This document shows positions 1 to 7,267 of a stretch of DNA of 21,050 nucleotides, in pieces. This DNA is from Campylobacterales bacterium (GTDB lineage Bacteria > Campylobacterota > Campylobacteria > Campylobacterales > Nitratiruptoraceae), in NCBI GenBank assembly GCA_027068245.1, contig JAMOUF010000296.1, forward strand, positions 1 through 21,050, given 5' to 3'. Positions within the stretch are counted from its first letter, which is position 1; every line of letters begins with the position of its first letter. Position numbers and translations under genes: made by a program. The notes under the pieces are model-generated. The model was given only the letters and a program-made list of their open reading frames with translations, was not told the origin of the DNA and searched no databases.

Positions 1-1
1 G

Positions 2-685
2 ATATATGAGAATAAAAAGCGGCTTATGATTATATATGAAGGCCGGGACGCCGCTGGCAAAGGGGGTGCCATAAAGAGGTTTATAATGCACCTCAATCCA
101 AGAAAATACAGGGTCGTCGCACTGCCGGCTCCTACGGAGGTGGAGAAGGGGCAGTTCTATTTTCAGCGCTATTTCAAACATCTGCCAGACCCCGGAGAGA
201 TAGCCTTTTTTGACAGGAGCTGGTATAACAGGGCCATCGTGGAGCCGGTTTACGGGTTTTGTTCCAAGGAGCAGTATGAGAAGTTTATGAAAGAGGTGCC
301 AGAAATCGAGCACGCTTTGATAGATGACGGGATAATGCTGATTAAGTTTTGGTTCTCCATCTCCAAAGAGACCCAGAAAAAACGCTTTGAAGAGAGGCTG
401 AAAAACCCTCTTAAACAGTGGAAACTAAGCCCTGTGGATATGAAGGCCCAGGAGCTTTGGGACGAGATAACCAGATACAAAGAGGAGATGTTTAGCCGTA
501 CCCACACCTCATACAGCCCGTGGATTATCGTAAACTCCAACAACAAAAAACTGGCGCGGCTGGAGTCTATAAGATATGTGCTCTCCCAGGTACCATACGA
601 GGGTAAAGAGGATGCGAAGGTCTCGCTCATACCGGACCCCGATATTGTCCAAAGATATCACAGAAGAAATATACAGATAGATTAA
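2..685 (+). CDS. ppk2: Polyphosphate kinase 2 (PPK2), 5' end missing
   Basis: PPK2-family enzyme that moves phosphate between polyphosphate and nucleotides in the cytoplasm. The reading frame is open from base 2 and continues past the left edge. The ATG at base 26 is internal, because the residues before it (IYENKKRL) belong to the family strand leading into the P-loop, and the family is usually about 250-300 residues. Visible motifs are Walker A GRDAAGKGG just after the edge, then HLNPR, then DRSWYNRA (Walker B region) in the middle, then the basic lid with RFEERLKNPLKQWKLSP. The C-terminus is intact. A short-chain dehydrogenase follows 9 bases later with its own AAGGAG, so they are probably cotranscribed. 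The family assignment is firm. Preference for ADP/ATP or GDP/GTP, or for AMP, cannot be read from the sequence. The nearby Pho-like two-component system and porin fit a role in phosphate storage (inference). Confidence 0.95.
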   Translation: MYENKKRLMIIYEGRDAAGKGGAIKRFIMHLNPRKYRVVALPAPTEVEKGQFYFQRYFKHLPDPGEIAFFDRSWYNRAIVEPVYGFCSKEQYEKFMKEVPEIEHALIDDGIMLIKFWFSISKETQKKRFEERLKNPLKQWKLSPVDMKAQELWDEITRYKEEMFSRTHTSYSPWIIVNSNNKKLARLESIRYVLSQVPYEGKEDAKVSLIPDPDIVQRYHRRNIQID

Positions 686-694
686 GGAGAGTTT

Positions 695-1384
695 ATGAAT
701 GTATTTATAACAGGTATCGGCTCAGGTCTTGGAGAGGCTTTGGCAAAGGAGTATCTGGAGGCTGGAGAGAGCGTATACGCCGTAAGCCGCCATCTGCCAC
801 AGAGTCTTGAAAAGTTTGAAAATCTCCATTTCGCTCCTTTGAATCTCTTTGCCATAGAGAAAATCGAGGGGGTTTTAGAGCGGCTTTTAAATGGGGTGGA
901 GCTGGATATCGCCATATTAAACGCTGGGATACTGGGAGCTTTGAGGGATATGGAAGAGACGAACCTGCATGAGATTGAGACGGTTATGAGGCTCAATGTC
1001 TGGTCCAACAAAGCGGTTTTGGACTTTTTGAAACACCATACGGTAAAGCAGACCGTAGCCATCAGCAGCGGGGCCAGTGTGAGCGGTGCCAGAGGATGGA
1101 ACGCCTATGCTTTAAGCAAAGCGGCTTTGAATATGTTGGTAAAACTCTATGCACAGGAGATGCCAAACACCCATCTAACCGCACTGGCACCCGGTCTCAT
1201 CGATACGCCGATGATGAGGTTTATCCTAAAACACGCAGATGATGAGAGATTTCCAGTGGTAAAGAGGCTAAAGGAGTCGCCAAAGCTAAAGCCCGAAGAT
1301 GCGGCTTTGCTTTTGATAGACAACTTTCATAAACTTTTGGAGTATCCAAGCGGGGAATATCTGGATATCAGGAACCTTGTTTAA
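695..1384 (+). CDS. Short-chain dehydrogenase/reductase (SDR family)
   Basis: Classical SDR, an NAD(P)-dependent oxidoreductase of 229 residues in the cytoplasm. The N-terminus has the nucleotide-binding glycine motif TGIGSGLG (residues 6-13). Then come NAGIL, the catalytic SSG strand and the YALSK motif carrying the Tyr and Lys of the active site, followed by the PG region (APGLIDTPMM). Length is normal for a minimal SDR. The start ATG has AAGGAG seven bases upstream, and the gene follows ppk2 after 9 bases, suggesting one transcript. The substrate is unknown: SDR sequence does not reveal it, and nothing in the neighbourhood names a pathway. The stop codon lies in an inverted repeat facing the next, convergent gene. 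Confidence 0.9.
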   Translation: MNVFITGIGSGLGEALAKEYLEAGESVYAVSRHLPQSLEKFENLHFAPLNLFAIEKIEGVLERLLNGVELDIAILNAGILGALRDMEETNLHEIETVMRLNVWSNKAVLDFLKHHTVKQTVAISSGASVSGARGWNAYALSKAALNMLVKLYAQEMPNTHLTALAPGLIDTPMMRFILKHADDERFPVVKRLKESPKLKPEDAALLLIDNFHKLLEYPSGEYLDIRNLV

Positions 1385-1393
1385 CAAGGTTCC
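1371..1393. terminator. Inverted repeat between convergent genes
   Basis: Eleven-base arms (GGAACCTTGTT and AACAAGGTTCC) flank one T and span the stop of the SDR gene. A hairpin here could end transcription from both sides. Neither strand shows a clear T-run after the stem, so it may act as a weak or factor-assisted terminator. Confidence 0.45.
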
Positions 1394-1397
1394 ACTA

Positions 1398-2558
1398 TCA
1401 ATATTTGCAAAAATCCTCCAACGGCACAGACCTGCAGTCTCTATATCTGGTTAAGAGGGTGCCATCATTTTTATCCACGATTTCTATGCTTTTATCCGGA
1501 TTGAACCTGATTTCAACGTCATATTTGCTGTTTTTGACATCTACCAGGCCTCCCTGGGGGCAGAGACTGTAGAAAGACTGAACTATCGGCGAGGTGGTTT
1601 TGGCCCGGCTCCACTCATCCTGACAGTCGGCTTTGTAATCGCTTGCAAGGTCGATATAAAATTTATTGGATATCACGTCGATAGAGAGTTTGTAGTTTCG
1701 TATAAAGACGCTATGGCCGATAGAGAGATATCTTATCTTTCCTTCAGGGATATCTAACCGCAGGTTTTTAAGCTCGTCGTAATTGTCAAAATCAAAAGAT
1801 ATGGTGGCACTGTTTATAAATGTTTCCAGCTGGGAGTTTTTAACGCTGAAATTTTTATAATAACCCTCAAAATGAAGCTCGTCATACGTTTTTAAATGGA
1901 CCAGCCCGTTTGCCGTAACTCCTTCAAAAGAGCAGTTTTTATACATAAAATCCGCTTCGGTTTCAGCGCCGTTTACACTGACTGTCACAACGCCTCCATC
2001 CGGACAGGGCTCGGTGAAAACCTGACGGGTATATTTGAATTTTTGTAAAAGTCTCTTATTGGGTAAAACCACGAAGGAGCCGGGAGATTTTTTGCGAAGC
2101 TCTCTTACCGGGCTGGTAGATTGTAAAAATCCGGAGTTGGTTATCAAAGATGTTATTGCCAAATCTGCGGTTTTTATCTTCTCTTTTTTTACGATTTGCG
2201 GGTTTTGGGAGGGTGTGGTGCCCGTATCGGCGGCGGTTTCGTTTAAACTCTCCACGGTGACGCCGGTTAGGGAGACATTTAGTTTGATACCGTAATTTTC
2301 CGGATTGCCGATAATGGTATACCGGAAACTTCCGTTTGGATTCATACCCTCAAGCTTTGCCGCAAATTTCCCGTCACTTGTGACCGCAAGCCAGTCAAAT
2401 TTGTCGGGGCCGTATTTTACGAAGATAATAGGATTTTTCAAGGTTTTTCCAGCCTGGGCTTTTAATTGGTTGATGATTGTATCCACGCTTGCGGCAAAAA
2501 GAGAAGATACCAGTCCGATACAGAGCAACAGCGCTCCAATCTTATGTTTGAATTTCAT
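1398..2558 (-). CDS. Exported protein of unknown function
   Basis: I do not recognise a family. The protein is about 386 residues. It starts with a basic stretch and a hydrophobic run (KHKIGALLLCIGLVSSLFA), a typical signal peptide with likely cleavage after FAA, so it should be periplasmic or outer-membrane associated. Two stretches resemble each other: CPDGGVVTVSVNG around residue 190 and CPQGGLVDVKNSK near residue 330, each followed by a beta-rich segment. Other cysteines (YKNC, ADCQDEW, YRDC, DFCKY) could form disulfides. The rest alternates polar and hydrophobic residues like a beta-sandwich. Two ATGs are available. The second (2558) lies six bases after AAAGG whereas the first abuts it, so the second is chosen. 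It is divergent from the haem-binding gene and convergent with the SDR gene. Confidence 0.75.
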   Translation of the reverse strand: MKFKHKIGALLLCIGLVSSLFAASVDTIINQLKAQAGKTLKNPIIFVKYGPDKFDWLAVTSDGKFAAKLEGMNPNGSFRYTIIGNPENYGIKLNVSLTGVTVESLNETAADTGTTPSQNPQIVKKEKIKTADLAITSLITNSGFLQSTSPVRELRKKSPGSFVVLPNKRLLQKFKYTRQVFTEPCPDGGVVTVSVNGAETEADFMYKNCSFEGVTANGLVHLKTYDELHFEGYYKNFSVKNSQLETFINSATISFDFDNYDELKNLRLDIPEGKIRYLSIGHSVFIRNYKLSIDVISNKFYIDLASDYKADCQDEWSRAKTTSPIVQSFYSLCPQGGLVDVKNSKYDVEIRFNPDKSIEIVDKNDGTLLTRYRDCRSVPLEDFCKY

Positions 2559-2590
2559 ATCCATCCTTTAATTAAATTTTCATTAAGTTT

Positions 2591-2596
2591 ATTATA
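2591..2596 (-). promoter_or_regulatory. -10 element for the exported protein at 1398-2558
   Basis: Read on the minus strand this is TATAAT, 32 bases before the chosen start. A convincing -35 is not visible, but Campylobacterota sigma-70 promoters often lack one. A 7-bp inverted repeat (AAATTAA/TTAATTT, 2606-2626) lies just upstream in the shared intergenic region. Confidence 0.4.
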
Positions 2597-2648
2597 TTTT
2601 AAAGCAAATTAACTGAAACTTAATTTTAAATCAGAAAAAAGGGGGGAT

Positions 2649-3104
2649 ATGGGAAGTTTTATAAGATATCTTGCCGTTTTGACCGTAATATTCATTTTGA
2701 TGCAGTTTATACCAAGTTATGAAAAGAAGAATCCAAAAACGGACAAATCCAAGGAGATAGAGGCTCCAAAAGAGGTCAAGGCGGTTTTTAGAAGAAGCTG
2801 TTATGACTGCCACTCGAACGAGACCAGGTGGCCCTGGTATGCGGACGTGGCACCTATGAAGTGGGTTGTGCGGCGGGATGTGGAGCAGGGTAGAAAGGCT
2901 TTAAACTTTTCTTTGTGGAAGGAGTATCCCCAAAAGAGGCGGGAAGAGCTTAAAAAGAGGATTTTTAGAAGCGTGAATCTGGCGATGCCTCTGCCTCAGT
3001 ATCTTTGGCTCCATCCGGATGCGAAACTTACCCAAAAGGATAAGGATATCGTTCAAAACTGGGCCAGCGACGCGAAAGGGTATGTGGATATACCTGTAAG
3101 ATAG
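2649..3104 (+). CDS. Haem-binding domain protein, membrane-anchored CxxCH
   Basis: Small c-type haem protein of the 'haem-binding domain' family (Haem_bd), 151 residues. Residues 5-22 form a single hydrophobic segment that works as a signal anchor. After a charged linker comes CYDCHSNETRWPWY, with the CxxCH covalent haem attachment site and the conserved Trp/Pro/Tyr block that marks this family. Further on is NLAMPLPQYLWLHPDA, where a Met could be the distal haem ligand (inference). It should face the periplasm and carry electrons or sense redox state; no partner is visible. The Shine-Dalgarno region is a run of six G after six A immediately before ATATG. It is divergent from the unknown exported gene. 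Confidence 0.85.
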   Translation: MGSFIRYLAVLTVIFILMQFIPSYEKKNPKTDKSKEIEAPKEVKAVFRRSCYDCHSNETRWPWYADVAPMKWVVRRDVEQGRKALNFSLWKEYPQKRREELKKRIFRSVNLAMPLPQYLWLHPDAKLTQKDKDIVQNWASDAKGYVDIPVR

Positions 3105-3122
3105 TTTAATACAGATTTAATA

Positions 3123-3149
3123 CTCCTTTGTTAAGATATTACAAAGGAG
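3123..3149 (+). promoter_or_regulatory. Hairpin sequestering the ribosome binding site of the next gene
   Basis: CTCCTTTGT (3123-3131) is perfectly complementary to ACAAAGGAG (3141-3149) across a 9-base loop. The 3' arm contains the AAAGGAG Shine-Dalgarno of the gene starting at 3156. The folded form would hide the ribosome site. No T-run follows, which argues against a terminator for the upstream gene. Confidence 0.5.
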
Positions 3150-3155
3150 GTTGCC

Positions 3156-3740
3156 ATGAAAATTTTTCTCATATTTGTAATGGGTGTTATGACGCTTTTT
3201 GCAAGGGATGGAATCGTAAGGGATATCATAAATGAAAATACCATCATGATAGAGCACAACGGAAAACTTCAGCGGGCTTTTTTGGCGGGCGTGGCATCTT
3301 ATCTTAGCAGCAACGCCAAAAACCACGAAATTGGATTTAAACAACGAGAGGCTTTGAGAGAGGCCGCCATAGACTATCTCAAAGAGAGACTGCGTCCGGG
3401 TGAGAGGATAGATTTCGTAAAGATAGATTATGAGGACGACGCTTTGCATATATTCGTCATCAAAAAAAAGGACAACTCGCAGCTAAACTATGAACTTGTA
3501 AAAGAGGGTTACGCCCTTTTGGACTGCAACGACCCCTATCTTCTAAACGGGCTTTATGGCCGGATGAAGATAGCGATGAACTACGCCAAATCCAAAAAAA
3601 GAGGGCTTTGGAGCCAGCACGGCGATACTCTTGAGGCTCTTATAGAAAAGAGAACCTATTACGGTTCTACAAATAAAAATGTGAAAAAAGAGGATGTTTT
3701 GGAGTATTTGAAAAACCTCTCAATGGCTATGGGCCGTTGA
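3156..3740 (+). CDS. Exported staphylococcal-nuclease-fold protein, degenerate active site
   Basis: Thermonuclease-like (SNase/OB-fold) protein of 194 residues with a signal peptide (KIFLIFVMGVMTLFA). The mature part follows the SNase order. It opens with GIVRDIINENTIMIEHNGKL, where family members have a DGDT strand. A helix (FKQREALREAAIDYLKERL) matches the family's A...fL..ll.g. Then come QLNYELVKEGYALL, matching 'vN..Lv..GyA', and a closing YAKSKKRGLW. The catalytic features of SNase are not where expected. The DTPE/DxPE segment reads GVASYLSS, and the strand that normally carries YGR reads EDDALHIFVI. It may therefore bind rather than cut nucleic acid, or be a diverged family of its own. 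The start has AAAGGAGG at good spacing. It is convergent with the porin. Confidence 0.75.
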   Translation: MKIFLIFVMGVMTLFARDGIVRDIINENTIMIEHNGKLQRAFLAGVASYLSSNAKNHEIGFKQREALREAAIDYLKERLRPGERIDFVKIDYEDDALHIFVIKKKDNSQLNYELVKEGYALLDCNDPYLLNGLYGRMKIAMNYAKSKKRGLWSQHGDTLEALIEKRTYYGSTNKNVKKEDVLEYLKNLSMAMGR

Positions 3741-3744
3741 GAGG
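3716..3744 (-). terminator. Rho-independent terminator of the porin gene
   Basis: A 12-bp stem (CCTCTCAATGGC with GCCGTTGAGAGG, one G-T pair) surrounds a 5-base loop and overlaps the stop of the nuclease-like gene. On the minus strand the stem is followed directly by TTTTT (complement of 3711-3715). It therefore fits termination of the porin transcript and may also stop the convergent one. Confidence 0.75.
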
Positions 3745-3753
3745 CCCTTTGGC

Positions 3754-5133
3754 TTAGAAGAACCACTGGGTGGTAAGTTTTATACGCTTTTCGTCATAGT
3801 TTCCTATATTTACATCATAGCTGTCTTTTTGATAAGAGAGGCCCACTTTGGTGGAGTTACCCCTAAGATACCAGTTGATACCGAAAATCCTCGATGTCAG
3901 ATTGTAGCCGCTCTCATCATCCCATCTGTCCCACTTCTCATATCTGGCAAAAGGAGCGATATAGTAAAATTGCGGTAACACATACTCTCCCGTAACGTAC
4001 CAGCCGCTCGATGTGCCTATCTCTGTTTTTGGGGCGGTAAAATCCTTTACCATATCGTCGAATTTGAAATACTCCGCCTGGATAAAGGCGCTTTTGTAGT
4101 GTGCCGACATCTCAAGGTTGAGCAGTTTGTGGTCCAGATGAACCCTCTCGTTCGCCACGGAGAGATACTCTATATCCGGGCTTACCCAGTAAGCCGCCCC
4201 CACCTCGAAATGTTTGCCTCTGCCAAAATATGTCTCCGTCCTTTTTTTCTCTTCCCATCCATCAAAAGGGGAGAGAACCACTTTCGCGCCGTAAAAGTAG
4301 CTTTTTTGCAAAAAGTCGGAGCCGGTAAACTTGTGCCCTTTGGCGTCGTGGAACTTTCCGCTGTAGATTCCATCTCCCGTAGCTGTCTGGTAGTGGATTT
4401 TCTTCTCCCAGTCGCCATATGCCTGAACGTTGGTTCCCCTTCTGTTATGGGTGATGTATTGGGCCGCTTCGTCAGCTACGTGTGGTCTGTCGTAATGGAT
4501 AACATAGGCGCTTTTTACCGTTTCCGTTCTGGAGACGTCTATTTTCGCCCTGTAGAGCTTGAAGTTTACAAGTGAGGAGCCAAAAGGTTTTTTGATTTTC
4601 AAATATGCATCCCCCACATTGAATTCCTGTTCACCCTTGTCCTGATAGTTCGCTTTGTCGTTTCTTATATCCATGGTAAATGAGACATGTTTGCTAAACC
4701 CGGCCGTAACCTCGAAACGGACCCTTCTTAGGTATGCGTCCCAGTAATCTTTATCCATTTTGGTTGCGTCTTTGTAGTCTATATCTCTTTTTTCGAAGGT
4801 TCCCTGGACTCTGACTCCAAGTTTTAGATACATATCCGGATTGTCGAAGGGTCTTATAATCATATTGGGTTTTGTGGCTTTTCCCAGCAGAAAATCGGGT
4901 GAGTTCTCATCTATGACCCGTGGCAGGATTTTTTTAATCTTGAGCTCCTCTTTAAATCCGCTCTTTAGCGGTTTTTCAGCCTCTTCCTTGCTTACAAACT
5001 CTCCCAGCCTCACCCTGTCTTTGCCAGGCGTTGTGTAAAGAGCGCCGGTTTTGATGTCTTTGTATAGAGTGATAGTTGTGGCAAAAAGTGAAGATACGGT
5101 TAAAAGTGCCAGTGAAAGCGGAAATTTTCTCAT
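3754..5133 (-). CDS. Phosphate-selective-type porin (OprP/OprO family)
   Basis: Outer-membrane beta-barrel channel of 459 residues. Residues 2-18 are a signal peptide (RKFPLSLALLTVSSLFA). About 90 residues of N-terminal linker follow, then the barrel from about residue 100 (YLKLGVRVQGTFEKRD). The family signature YLRRVRFEVTAGFSKHVSFTMDI is present, followed by alternating aromatic/polar strands. The chain ends in KLTTQWFF, with the terminal Phe used for BAM insertion. GGAGAGGGG precedes the ATG. Family membership suggests an anion or phosphate channel. Loop lysines and arginines are plentiful, but selectivity is an inference. It is divergent from a PhoB/PhoR-like pair and shares a Pho-box-like repeat with it, which supports phosphate starvation control. 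A terminator follows the gene. Confidence 0.85.
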   Translation of the reverse strand: MRKFPLSLALLTVSSLFATTITLYKDIKTGALYTTPGKDRVRLGEFVSKEEAEKPLKSGFKEELKIKKILPRVIDENSPDFLLGKATKPNMIIRPFDNPDMYLKLGVRVQGTFEKRDIDYKDATKMDKDYWDAYLRRVRFEVTAGFSKHVSFTMDIRNDKANYQDKGEQEFNVGDAYLKIKKPFGSSLVNFKLYRAKIDVSRTETVKSAYVIHYDRPHVADEAAQYITHNRRGTNVQAYGDWEKKIHYQTATGDGIYSGKFHDAKGHKFTGSDFLQKSYFYGAKVVLSPFDGWEEKKRTETYFGRGKHFEVGAAYWVSPDIEYLSVANERVHLDHKLLNLEMSAHYKSAFIQAEYFKFDDMVKDFTAPKTEIGTSSGWYVTGEYVLPQFYYIAPFARYEKWDRWDDESGYNLTSRIFGINWYLRGNSTKVGLSYQKDSYDVNIGNYDEKRIKLTTQWFF

Positions 5134-5159
5134 ACCCCTCTCCTTGAAATTTTTGTGAC

Positions 5160-5165
5160 ATAATA
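5160..5165 (-). promoter_or_regulatory. -10 element of the porin promoter
   Basis: Read on the minus strand this is TATTAT, ten bases downstream of the Pho-box-like repeat, which takes the place of a -35 hexamer as in activator-dependent Pho promoters. The start codon lies 26 bases further. Confidence 0.45.
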
Positions 5166-5173
5166 GAATGAAA

Positions 5174-5191
5174 CTGTTACAACTTGGTTAC
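5174..5191. promoter_or_regulatory. Pho-box-like direct repeat shared by porin and regulator genes
   Basis: CTGTTAC and TGGTTAC repeat with an 11-base period (GTTAC at 5176 and 5187). The 11-bp tandem spacing is that of PhoB half-sites. It also matches the layout I recall for the Campylobacter PhosR box (GTTTC, six bases, GTTTC). It sits in the -35 position of the divergent -10 elements on both sides. Confidence 0.5.
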
Positions 5192-5207
5192 ATCTTTTTA
5201 CTGGTGT

Positions 5208-5213
5208 TATAAT
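5208..5213 (+). promoter_or_regulatory. -10 element of the two-component operon
   Basis: Perfect TATAAT, 27 bases before the chosen start. No TTGACA lies upstream; the Pho-box-like repeat covers that region, which points to autoregulation. Confidence 0.55.
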
Positions 5214-5240
5214 TAGTGTAAATATTTCAAGGTGGATGAT

Positions 5241-5915
5241 TTGAAAGTGAGTGAGAGGGCGTTTATAGTTGTGATAGAGGATGAACCGGATTTGCTGGAG
5301 CTTTTGGAATACAGGCTGAAAAAAGAGGGGTATGAGGTGGAGGGCTTTTTATCCACGAAAAACGTGCGTCGGCTGCTGGAGGAGGAGAGCGTGGATATGC
5401 TTATAGTCGACAGGAACCTGCCAGGCGTGGAGGGAAGTGAGTTTGTAAAGGAGCTTAGAGAGGAGGGGTATGATGTGGCGGTGATATTTTTAAGTGCCAA
5501 AGAGAGTGCGAAGGATATAGAGGAGGGGTTTTTAAGCGGTGCGGACGACTATATCACCAAACCCTTCAATATGAACGAACTGCTTCTGAGGATAAAGGCT
5601 TTGCTAAAACGGACCAGGAGGGTGAGCGAGGTGCTTTGTTATAAAGATATCCGGATGAATCTATCGAGCCGGGAGGTCTTTGTGGATGGTCGAAAGATTG
5701 AGCTGACGAAACTTGAGTTTGAGCTGCTTTATGAGTTTTTGAAAAACAAAAACCAGGTATTGAGCCGGGAGTATCTGCTGGAGAAGGTCTGGCGGGACGG
5801 GGCGTTGGAAAGAAGCGTGAATGTCGCCATAAAGAGGCTTAAAGAGAAAATCGACCCTACCAGGGGGAAAAATTACATAGAGTCCATCAGAGGGGTGGGT
5901 TATAAACTGATATGA
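5241..5915 (+). CDS. OmpR/PhoB-family response regulator
   Basis: DNA-binding response regulator with receiver and winged-helix domains. The receiver shows EDEPD near the start, the phospho-acceptor in LIVDRNLPG (Asp57 from this start), the SAK switch serine and ITKPFN with the conserved lysine. The OmpR-type effector domain covers about residues 125-225: LTKLEFELLYEFLKN, the recognition helix region RSVNVAIKRLKEKI and the closing RGVGYKLI. Start choice: the frame is open from a GTG at 5232, but that GTG lies inside the Shine-Dalgarno AAGGTGG (5229-5235). The TTG at 5241, five bases after it, is preferred; GTG 5247 is possible. The stop overlaps the kinase ATG by four bases (ATGA), so the two are translationally coupled. 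PhoB-like function is inferred from the porin and the Pho-box repeat. Confidence 0.92.
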   Translation: MKVSERAFIVVIEDEPDLLELLEYRLKKEGYEVEGFLSTKNVRRLLEEESVDMLIVDRNLPGVEGSEFVKELREEGYDVAVIFLSAKESAKDIEEGFLSGADDYITKPFNMNELLLRIKALLKRTRRVSEVLCYKDIRMNLSSREVFVDGRKIELTKLEFELLYEFLKNKNQVLSREYLLEKVWRDGALERSVNVAIKRLKEKIDPTRGKNYIESIRGVGYKLI

Positions 5916-7267
5916 AACTGAATAGAATTTTTTTCTATCATATATCTTTTTTGCTGACGGTTTTGTTTGTGGTTTTGAGCGTGGTTAGCTACTATACCCT
6001 AAAAGAGGTGGAGATAAACAGATACAAAGATACGCTGAGAAAATCGATACTTCTTATGGAGCCCTCTTTAAAGGCTTATCCGGATAAAAAGATAAAAAAG
6101 GCAAGTTTGCTTACCCAGGAGAGAATTACCCTCATAGACCAAAAAGGGGATGTTCTGGCCGAGAGCGACGCTGATAAAAGCTCTATGGAGAACCATCTAA
6201 ACAGGCCGGAGATATTGATGGCGAAAAAGGAGGGATGGGGCGAGGCGATAAGGTATTCAAATACGGTGAAAAAAGAGCTTCTGTATGTGGCGAAGAGGTT
6301 GGATGACGGGGCTTTTTTAAGGGCAGCCATCTCTTTGGAGACCATAAAGAGCAACTTTTTGAATATGTGGCTGAAATTTCTGGCCGTGTTTGCCCTTTTT
6401 ATCGCCGCGGTGCTGGCAATATCTTTTTTTATGAGTAAAAAGATGGAAAGAGAAATCGGCAAGATAGTCAGGTTTTTGGAGGATATCTCGAAAAAAAAGT
6501 ATTACAGGCTGGAAGTGGATTTTGCAAAGGAGTTCGAGACTATTGGAAAGTATCTCAATATGCTGGCTAAAAAGCTGAAAAAGAGAGAGGAGAAGAAGGA
6601 CAAATTTACGAAAAAGCTAAAACTTATAAACAGACAAAGAAGCGAACTGATTTCCGCCATCAGCCATGAATTTAAAAATCCCGTGGCCGTCATAAACGGT
6701 TATACCCAGACACTGCTGGAGGAAAAGGATATGGACCCGGATTTGAGAGAGAAGTTTTTGGCAAAAATCCACAACGCCTCGAACAAGATAGCCAGTATGA
6801 TAGACAGACTCTCAATCGCCATAAAGTTCGAAAACGGAGAGCTTGAGCCAAGAAAGAGCCGCTTTGACATATGTGAGGCCGTGGATGAGGCCGTGAAGAT
6901 GATGAGAGACAAATACAGGCACAGGGCTGTAGAGGTGGAGTGCGAGCCTTTCGAGGTGGAGGCAGACAGGACGATGATAGAGACGGTGCTGATAAATCTT
7001 TTGGATAACGCGTTGAAGTATTCGCAAAAACGAGTAAAAGTTGTGGCAAAGGGAGGATTGGTTGAGGTTATAGACGAGGGTGTGGGGATAGAAAAAGGTG
7101 AACTTGAGAAAATAACCAAAAAGTTTTACAGAACCCAAAGCCACAGCTGGGACAACTCCATGGGCCTTGGACTCTATATAGTCAGCTATATCCTGGAGCT
7201 GCACGGCTCAAGGCTGGAGATAAAAAGCCGCCTTGGAGAGGGGAGTGTCTTTGGATTTAGGCTTTAA
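5912..7267 (+). CDS. PhoR-like membrane sensor histidine kinase
   Basis: Sensor kinase of 451 residues, partner of the preceding regulator. One membrane segment lies at about residues 8-28 (YHISFLLTVLFVVLSVVSYY). An extracytoplasmic sensor of roughly 120 residues follows, then a second membrane segment at about 152-173, then a charged HAMP-like/coiled-coil linker rich in Lys and Glu. The HisKA H-box SAISHEFKNPVAV has His252 as phospho-acceptor. The HATPase domain shows the N-box NLLDNALKYS, G1 DEGVGI, the F-box region KKFYRT and G2 MGLGLYIV. All catalytic motifs are intact. The kinase stop and the stop of the convergent PIN gene share one TTAA. The signal is probably phosphate status, inferred only from context; the sensor domain itself is not recognisable. 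Confidence 0.93.
   Translation: MKLNRIFFYHISFLLTVLFVVLSVVSYYTLKEVEINRYKDTLRKSILLMEPSLKAYPDKKIKKASLLTQERITLIDQKGDVLAESDADKSSMENHLNRPEILMAKKEGWGEAIRYSNTVKKELLYVAKRLDDGAFLRAAISLETIKSNFLNMWLKFLAVFALFIAAVLAISFFMSKKMEREIGKIVRFLEDISKKKYYRLEVDFAKEFETIGKYLNMLAKKLKKREEKKDKFTKKLKLINRQRSELISAISHEFKNPVAVINGYTQTLLEEKDMDPDLREKFLAKIHNASNKIASMIDRLSIAIKFENGELEPRKSRFDICEAVDEAVKMMRDKYRHRAVEVECEPFEVEADRTMIETVLINLLDNALKYSQKRVKVVAKGGLVEVIDEGVGIEKGELEKITKKFYRTQSHSWDNSMGLGLYIVSYILELHGSRLEIKSRLGEGSVFGFRL

Noticed and set aside
3123..3149. Hairpin read as a terminator of the haem-binding gene
   Set aside because: No T-run follows, and the 3' arm is the ribosome site of the next gene.
4099..4575. 158-codon plus-strand frame inside the porin gene
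   Set aside because: The porin frame has a signal peptide, family strands and a terminal Phe; the antisense product has no recognisable feature.
6690..7204. Several long minus-strand open frames inside the histidine kinase
   Set aside because: They are antisense shadows of conserved kinase motifs, with low-complexity Ser/Leu-rich products and no ribosome sites.
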